DNA from: Poriferisulfidus sp965221375
GTDB lineage: Bacteria > Pseudomonadota > Gammaproteobacteria > Poriferisulfidales > Poriferisulfidaceae
Assembly (NCBI GenBank): GCA_965221375.1
Contig: OZ244883.1
Location: forward strand, 1,178,001-1,242,000
Direction: 5' to 3'
Length of the DNA: 64,000 nucleotides
Shown: piece by piece, positions 59,843 through 64,000 of the stretch
Layout: each line of letters starts with the position of its first letter
Position numbering within the stretch: position 1 is the first letter of the stretch
Translations under genes and position numbers: made by a program
The notes under the pieces: generated by a model
What the model saw: only the letters and a program-made list of their open reading frames with translations
What the model was told of the DNA's origin: nothing
Database searches by the model: none

Positions 59843-62800
59843 ATGCTCCCTTCCCTAACTCCGCCTGAACCTTCTGCAGTACTGGAATGCGGGCAACTGT
59901 ACGGAGCGTCCCGTGCGCTGGCCCTGACCCAACTCGCCGAGCAGACCTCGGCTCTGCTACTGGTCATCACGCCAGACATCGCCACGCAAACCGCCCTGGA
60001 GGCCGAGTGCCGGTTTTTCGGAGGCCGCGACATTCCCTTGCTGTCTTTCCCTGACTGGGAAACACTGCCGTATGACCTGACTTCTCCTCACAATGAAATT
60101 ATCTCGCAGCGCCTGCAGACTTTACGGTGCCTGGTAAGCGAGAAAGCGCGCGGCCTGCTGATTGCGGCCGCCCCAACTTTATTGGGTCGCCTGTGTCCGC
60201 GCGATTACCTTCGTGCCCGCATCCTGCCTTTGGAGTGCGGGACGGACATTGAAATCGATGCCTTGCGAGCACAACTGGATTTGATGGGCTATCAAGCCTG
60301 CTCGACCGTTCTGACCCCGGGAGAGTTTTCCGTTCGCGGTTCCGTTGTGGATGTCTTCCCCATGGGAGCCGCCCAGCCCTGCCGGTTGGATTTTTTTGAC
60401 AACACGATCGACTCCATCCGATCATTCGATCCGGAGAACCAGATTTCAACCACTCGCATCGAACAGATTGAACTGCTTCCGGGCCGTGAGTTTTCCTTAA
60501 CACCGGAGACTGTGGAGCGTTTTCGACGCCAATTCCGCATGACTTTCGACATCGACCCGTCCGACAGTCTTGTCTATCAAAGCATCAGCAACTTCCAAAG
60601 CCCGGCGGGCATTGAATACTACCTGCCTTTATTTTTCGAAAGCACCGCCAGTCTATTCGACCACCTTCCCGCTCATACCTTGGCCGTTTGCTGGGATGAC
60701 ACGATAGAAGCCGTCACGCAAACACTCGAAGAGGTTGAAGCGCGTTTCGAAAGCCGTTGCTCGGATGTGGAACACCCTCCTCTGTCGCCGGAGATGCTTT
60801 ATTTGAATGAAACAGAATTCGAGACCGCCCTGGCACCATTCCCGCGCATCAATCTGCGCAATTTTGAAGTCGAAGAAAAGGGTGCACACCCCGTTTTCAA
60901 CTACCCCACACACGCTTTGCCGGGCCTGCGCATTCGTCCGCAAAACAAGGAACCGGCGCGTGCTCTGCGACGTTTTTTGGCCAGCGCCCCACAGAAAATT
61001 TTATTTACGGCTCAATCTCCTGGCCGGCGGGAACAACTGCAGGAGCGTCTGCGGGGATTGGACATTACGACCCGCCAAGTCAAAGACTGGAGCGATTTCT
61101 GTGAGCAGTCCGTTTCTTTCGGATTGACCGTCGCCGATTTGGAACAGGGTTTCACCCTGCCGGAAGCAGGCATTGCCGTGATTCCGGAAACTCACTTATT
61201 CCCGCATCGGGCCCCGCAGCGACAGCGTGAACGCAGCCGCAAGGACCCGCGAACCCTGCTGGCCGAACTGGCCAATCTGCATATCGGCAGCCCCGTGGTA
61301 CACGAAGACTACGGAGTCGGCCGTTATCAGGGGTTGAAAAAACTCGAAGTCGATGGCGTAGCCCACGAATTTCTGTACATCGAATATGCGGATACGGATC
61401 GGCTGTACGTCCCGATTACCGAGCTGCATCGCATCAGCCGCTACAGTGGCGCCGATCCCGAACAGGCCCCTCTGCATGCCCTGGGAGGCGACCAATGGCA
61501 GAGAACCAAACGCAGAGCCACCCAACGGGCTTTTGATGTGGCCGCGGAACTACTGGAAGTCCAAGCCCGCCGGGCCGCCCAGGAAGGCGGGGCATTCCGG
61601 ATTCCGGCTGATTACCAAAGTTTTGCCGAAGCTTTTCCGTTTGATGAAACCCCCGATCAAGCCCAAGCCATCCAAGAGGTGCTAATAGATTTGCAGGCCC
61701 CGGCGCCAATGGACCGGATCGTCTGCGGTGATGTCGGTTTCGGGAAAACGGAAGTCGGTATGCGGGCGGCATTTGTTGCGGCCTTCAATGGCTATCAAAC
61801 CGCCATCCTGACTCCCACCACACTGCTTGCCCAACAGCATGGCAAAACTCTTTCGGACCGTTTCGCCGACTGGCCCGTGCGCATTGAGTCGATCTCCCGC
61901 TTCAAGAGCCGCCGCGAGCAAGCCGTCGTCCTCGACAAACTGGCCAACGGAGAACTGGATATTCTTATCGGCACTCATCGCCTGCTGCAGGATGATGTGC
62001 ACTTCCAGAACTTAGGGCTGGTCATCATTGATGAAGAACAACGTTTTGGAGTACGGCACAAGGAAAAACTAAAAGCACTGCGAGCCAAGACCAACTTGTT
62101 GACGCTGACGGCCACCCCCATCCCCCGTACTCTGAACATGTCGCTTTCCGGCCTGCGCGACTTGTCCATCATCGCGACGGCTCCGGCCCACCGCCATGCC
62201 ATCAAAACCTACATTGTGCGTTGGGATGATCAACAGATTCGGGACGCCTGCCTGCGCGAACTCAAACGCGGCGGCCAAGTGTATGTGCTGCACAATCGTG
62301 TGGAATCAATCGAGCAAATCGCGACCGCCTTGCGCCGGTTGGTTCCTCAGGCCGATGTGCGCACCGCGCACGGAAAAATGCGCGAGCGTGATCTGGAAGC
62401 GGTCATGCTCGATTTCTATCAGCAACGCTTCAATATCCTGGTCTGCACCACCATTATTGAAAGCGGCATCGACATCCCCACCGCCAATACCATCATCATC
62501 GACCGCGCCGAACGCTTCGGACTTCCGCAACTGCACCAGCTGCGTGGACGAGTCGGTCGGTCGCACCATCTGGCTTACGCTTATTTGACTTGTCCCCCAT
62601 TGCGAACGCTCAACCCGGACGCCCGAAAGCGGATCGAAGCCATCGAGTCAATGGAAGAACTGGGCTCGGGCTTTATGCTGGCCACCCACGACTTGGAAAT
62701 CCGAGGTGCCGGAGAATTGCTTGGCGAAGAACAAAGCGGCCAAATTCAACAGGTCGGTTTCGCGCTGTACCAGCGACTGCTGGAACGGGCTGTCCGCACT

Positions 62801-63310
62801 CTCAAACGGGGCGACCTGCCGGAGCTCGACAAACCGCTGGAGCATGGGCCGGAAATTTCAATTGGCTTGCCCGCCTTGATCCCGGACGACTATTTGCCGG
62901 ACATCTATTTGCGTCTGATGCTCTACAAACGAATTGCCAGTGCCACGACGCCCGAAGAACTGGAAGATCTGCAAGTCGAAATGGTCGACCGATTCGGCCC
63001 CTTGCCGGAGGCGGCGCTGACGCTTTTTGCGATTACCCGCGTGAAACTGAATATCGGTGCGACCCGCATGCTGCAGAAAATCGAACTGCATGAACAGGGG
63101 GGACGCTTGACTTTCAACGCCCAACACCGCGACCGTCAGGCAATCCTGCGCGTCATTGCGACCCATCCGGAAATGTGCCATTTGGATGGCAAAATGCGCT
63201 TGCTGTTTCAGGCCGACATGCCCGAACGTGAAGATCGAATTCAGATGATTGGCCAGTTTTCACAATGGCTGACAACTCCTAAATCCGCCGAATCGACAGT
63301 GCTAAACTAG
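59843..63310 (+). CDS. mfd: Transcription-repair coupling factor Mfd
   Basis: Mfd removes stalled RNA polymerase and recruits UvrA to lesions. It has 1155 residues, the normal length. Domains in order: UvrB-like N-terminal modules (LSFPDWETLPYDLTSPHNEI at 60); the RNA polymerase-interacting CarD-like domain near 475-540 (VVHEDYGVGRYQGLKKL); a SF2 helicase core with Walker A GDVGFGKTEVG, DEEQ box VIIDEEQRFG, TATPIPRTL and QLRGRVGR; and the C-terminal TRCF domain (MLYKRIASATTPEELEDL). The ATG at 59843 follows directly after the terminator, without a clear ribosome binding site. Confidence 0.97.
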   Translation: MLPSLTPPEPSAVLECGQLYGASRALALTQLAEQTSALLLVITPDIATQTALEAECRFFGGRDIPLLSFPDWETLPYDLTSPHNEIISQRLQTLRCLVSEKARGLLIAAAPTLLGRLCPRDYLRARILPLECGTDIEIDALRAQLDLMGYQACSTVLTPGEFSVRGSVVDVFPMGAAQPCRLDFFDNTIDSIRSFDPENQISTTRIEQIELLPGREFSLTPETVERFRRQFRMTFDIDPSDSLVYQSISNFQSPAGIEYYLPLFFESTASLFDHLPAHTLAVCWDDTIEAVTQTLEEVEARFESRCSDVEHPPLSPEMLYLNETEFETALAPFPRINLRNFEVEEKGAHPVFNYPTHALPGLRIRPQNKEPARALRRFLASAPQKILFTAQSPGRREQLQERLRGLDITTRQVKDWSDFCEQSVSFGLTVADLEQGFTLPEAGIAVIPETHLFPHRAPQRQRERSRKDPRTLLAELANLHIGSPVVHEDYGVGRYQGLKKLEVDGVAHEFLYIEYADTDRLYVPITELHRISRYSGADPEQAPLHALGGDQWQRTKRRATQRAFDVAAELLEVQARRAAQEGGAFRIPADYQSFAEAFPFDETPDQAQAIQEVLIDLQAPAPMDRIVCGDVGFGKTEVGMRAAFVAAFNGYQTAILTPTTLLAQQHGKTLSDRFADWPVRIESISRFKSRREQAVVLDKLANGELDILIGTHRLLQDDVHFQNLGLVIIDEEQRFGVRHKEKLKALRAKTNLLTLTATPIPRTLNMSLSGLRDLSIIATAPAHRHAIKTYIVRWDDQQIRDACLRELKRGGQVYVLHNRVESIEQIATALRRLVPQADVRTAHGKMRERDLEAVMLDFYQQRFNILVCTTIIESGIDIPTANTIIIDRAERFGLPQLHQLRGRVGRSHHLAYAYLTCPPLRTLNPDARKRIEAIESMEELGSGFMLATHDLEIRGAGELLGEEQSGQIQQVGFALYQRLLERAVRTLKRGDLPELDKPLEHGPEISIGLPALIPDDYLPDIYLRLMLYKRIASATTPEELEDLQVEMVDRFGPLPEAALTLFAITRVKLNIGATRMLQKIELHEQGGRLTFNAQHRDRQAILRVIATHPEMCHLDGKMRLLFQADMPEREDRIQMIGQFSQWLTTPKSAESTVLN

Positions 63311-63351
63311 TTTTTGCACTCCACCATTGAAGTTCTTGATCTCTGACAAAC

Positions 63352-64000
63352 ATGCCTAGATTTTTTTGTGCGCTTGCGGCACGCGGCTTATTGATCACCA
63401 CTTTGCTCGCCGGCACCAGCACGATGTTGGTCGCCGCGCCGTTGGATTTGTACCGCGTGGAGTTGCTGATCTTTATGAACTTGACGCAATCGGAAGAAAT
63501 CCCCCCGGTTCCCGCCGAAGGAAATACGATTGACACGTCCGGAGCGGTGGATTTTCGCCGCTATGCATGCCTTGCGGCAGATGCCGACCCGACGCAAACC
63601 GCGGCTCCGCAAACTCAGCAAGACGTCGAACAATGTCTCAATGGCTACCTGCGTCTCAACGAGTTGACCCAGCCGATGATGATAGAGCGGCTGAAACTGG
63701 AGCAGTCAACCCACTACAAAGTCCTCAAGCATGCCGCTTGGCAGCAGCCGGCATTGAGCCCTGACCGGGCCATGGAAGTGCGTTTGAATGCAACCAGCGA
63801 CGGCGCTTCTCTCGACGGTACGATGGAACTGTCGCGTGAAAAATATCTGCAGTTGGATATCAACCTTTGGTATCAAACCTCTCGCAGAGTCGGAGTGCCT
63901 GTCCAGGCATTCCGAAAACTACGCCCGGGCGAACTCAACTATCTTGATCATCCGCACATTGGCATTTTGGCGCTCGTCACTCCGGTCCCCCAACCGGATA
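63352..64000 (+). CDS. csiV: CsiV family protein, 3' end outside window
   Basis: The first 216 codons are in the window and the frame is open to the last base. A signal peptide (residues about 1-28, ending MLVAAP) is followed by YRVELLIFMN. The family-typical YKVLKHAAWQQP comes later, then GTMELSREKYLQLDINLWY and ELNYLDHPHIGILALVTP. CsiV is a periplasmic peptidoglycan-binding protein first linked to activity of a lytic system in Shewanella. It commonly sits next to mfd in gammaproteobacteria, as here. Confidence 0.85.
   Translation, partial: MPRFFCALAARGLLITTLLAGTSTMLVAAPLDLYRVELLIFMNLTQSEEIPPVPAEGNTIDTSGAVDFRRYACLAADADPTQTAAPQTQQDVEQCLNGYLRLNELTQPMMIERLKLEQSTHYKVLKHAAWQQPALSPDRAMEVRLNATSDGASLDGTMELSREKYLQLDINLWYQTSRRVGVPVQAFRKLRPGELNYLDHPHIGILALVTPVPQPD

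Overview
The window comes from the chromosome of a sulfur-oxidising gammaproteobacterium. Four things point there: flavocytochrome c sulfide dehydrogenase (fccAB) beside a complete cytochrome c maturation operon; a Qmo-type complex (qmoA, qmoB, then hdrC and hdrB in place of qmoC) of the kind that serves APS reductase in sulfur metabolism; a complete iscRSUA-hscBA-fdx-iscX operon; and gammaproteobacterial gene orders such as mrdA-rodA-mltB-rlpA-dacA-dat-lipB-lipA, exbBD-msbA-lpxK-ycaR-kdsB and mfd-csiV. I cannot name the genus from sequence alone.

Layout. 1-7213 (+): cell-elongation and peptidoglycan genes running into lipoate biosynthesis. 7348-9457 (+): four related small lipoproteins of unknown function. 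9640-14723 (+): qmoA-qmoB-hdrC-hdrB. 14805-17377 (-): cfa, a YfcE-like phosphoesterase and a YkgJ-like cysteine-cluster protein. 17526-17795 (+): ubiK. 17802-18960 (-): a membrane-anchored cytochrome c5 and adk. 19214-24651 (-): the isc operon behind a promoter that overlaps a near-consensus IscR box. 24750-25055 (-): a tRNA-Leu(UAA) interrupted by a 216-nt group I intron, the most striking RNA feature here.

25.1-38.1 kb looks like an accessory block set between tRNA genes. It holds an AT-rich tandem duplication (two paralogous membrane proteins, two copies of a tiny ORF, and a secreted protein whose 3' end was duplicated as a remnant). An 0.8-kb gene-poor stretch follows, then an 8.8-kb GC-rich gene for a 2943-residue surface protein with fibronectin III modules, thirteen near-identical 93-residue Ig-like repeats and a C-terminal barrel-like domain.

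38.1-42.4 kb (-): an orphan DNA methyltransferase, tRNA-Cys, tRNA-Gly, a classical autotransporter and a small CbiX-type chelatase. 42.4-47.2 kb (-): the lipid A/KDO operon, in which msbA and lpxK are fused into one reading frame. 47.3-48.5 kb (+): a DUF2062 protein and a uracil-DNA-glycosylase-family protein. 48.5-57.1 kb (-): ccmABCDEFGHI with lolC and lolD on the end. 57.1-59.8 kb (+): a NapC-like tetraheme cytochrome and fccAB. 59.8-64 kb (+): mfd and the start of csiV.

How it fits together: ccm supplies mature c-type cytochromes for FccA, the NapC-like protein and cytochrome c5. FccAB oxidises sulfide in the periplasm and QmoAB-HdrCB would handle electrons from cytoplasmic sulfur oxidation. 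Isc supplies the many Fe-S clusters, LipA included. CbiX may supply siroheme. The remaining genes are cell envelope housekeeping and surface display.
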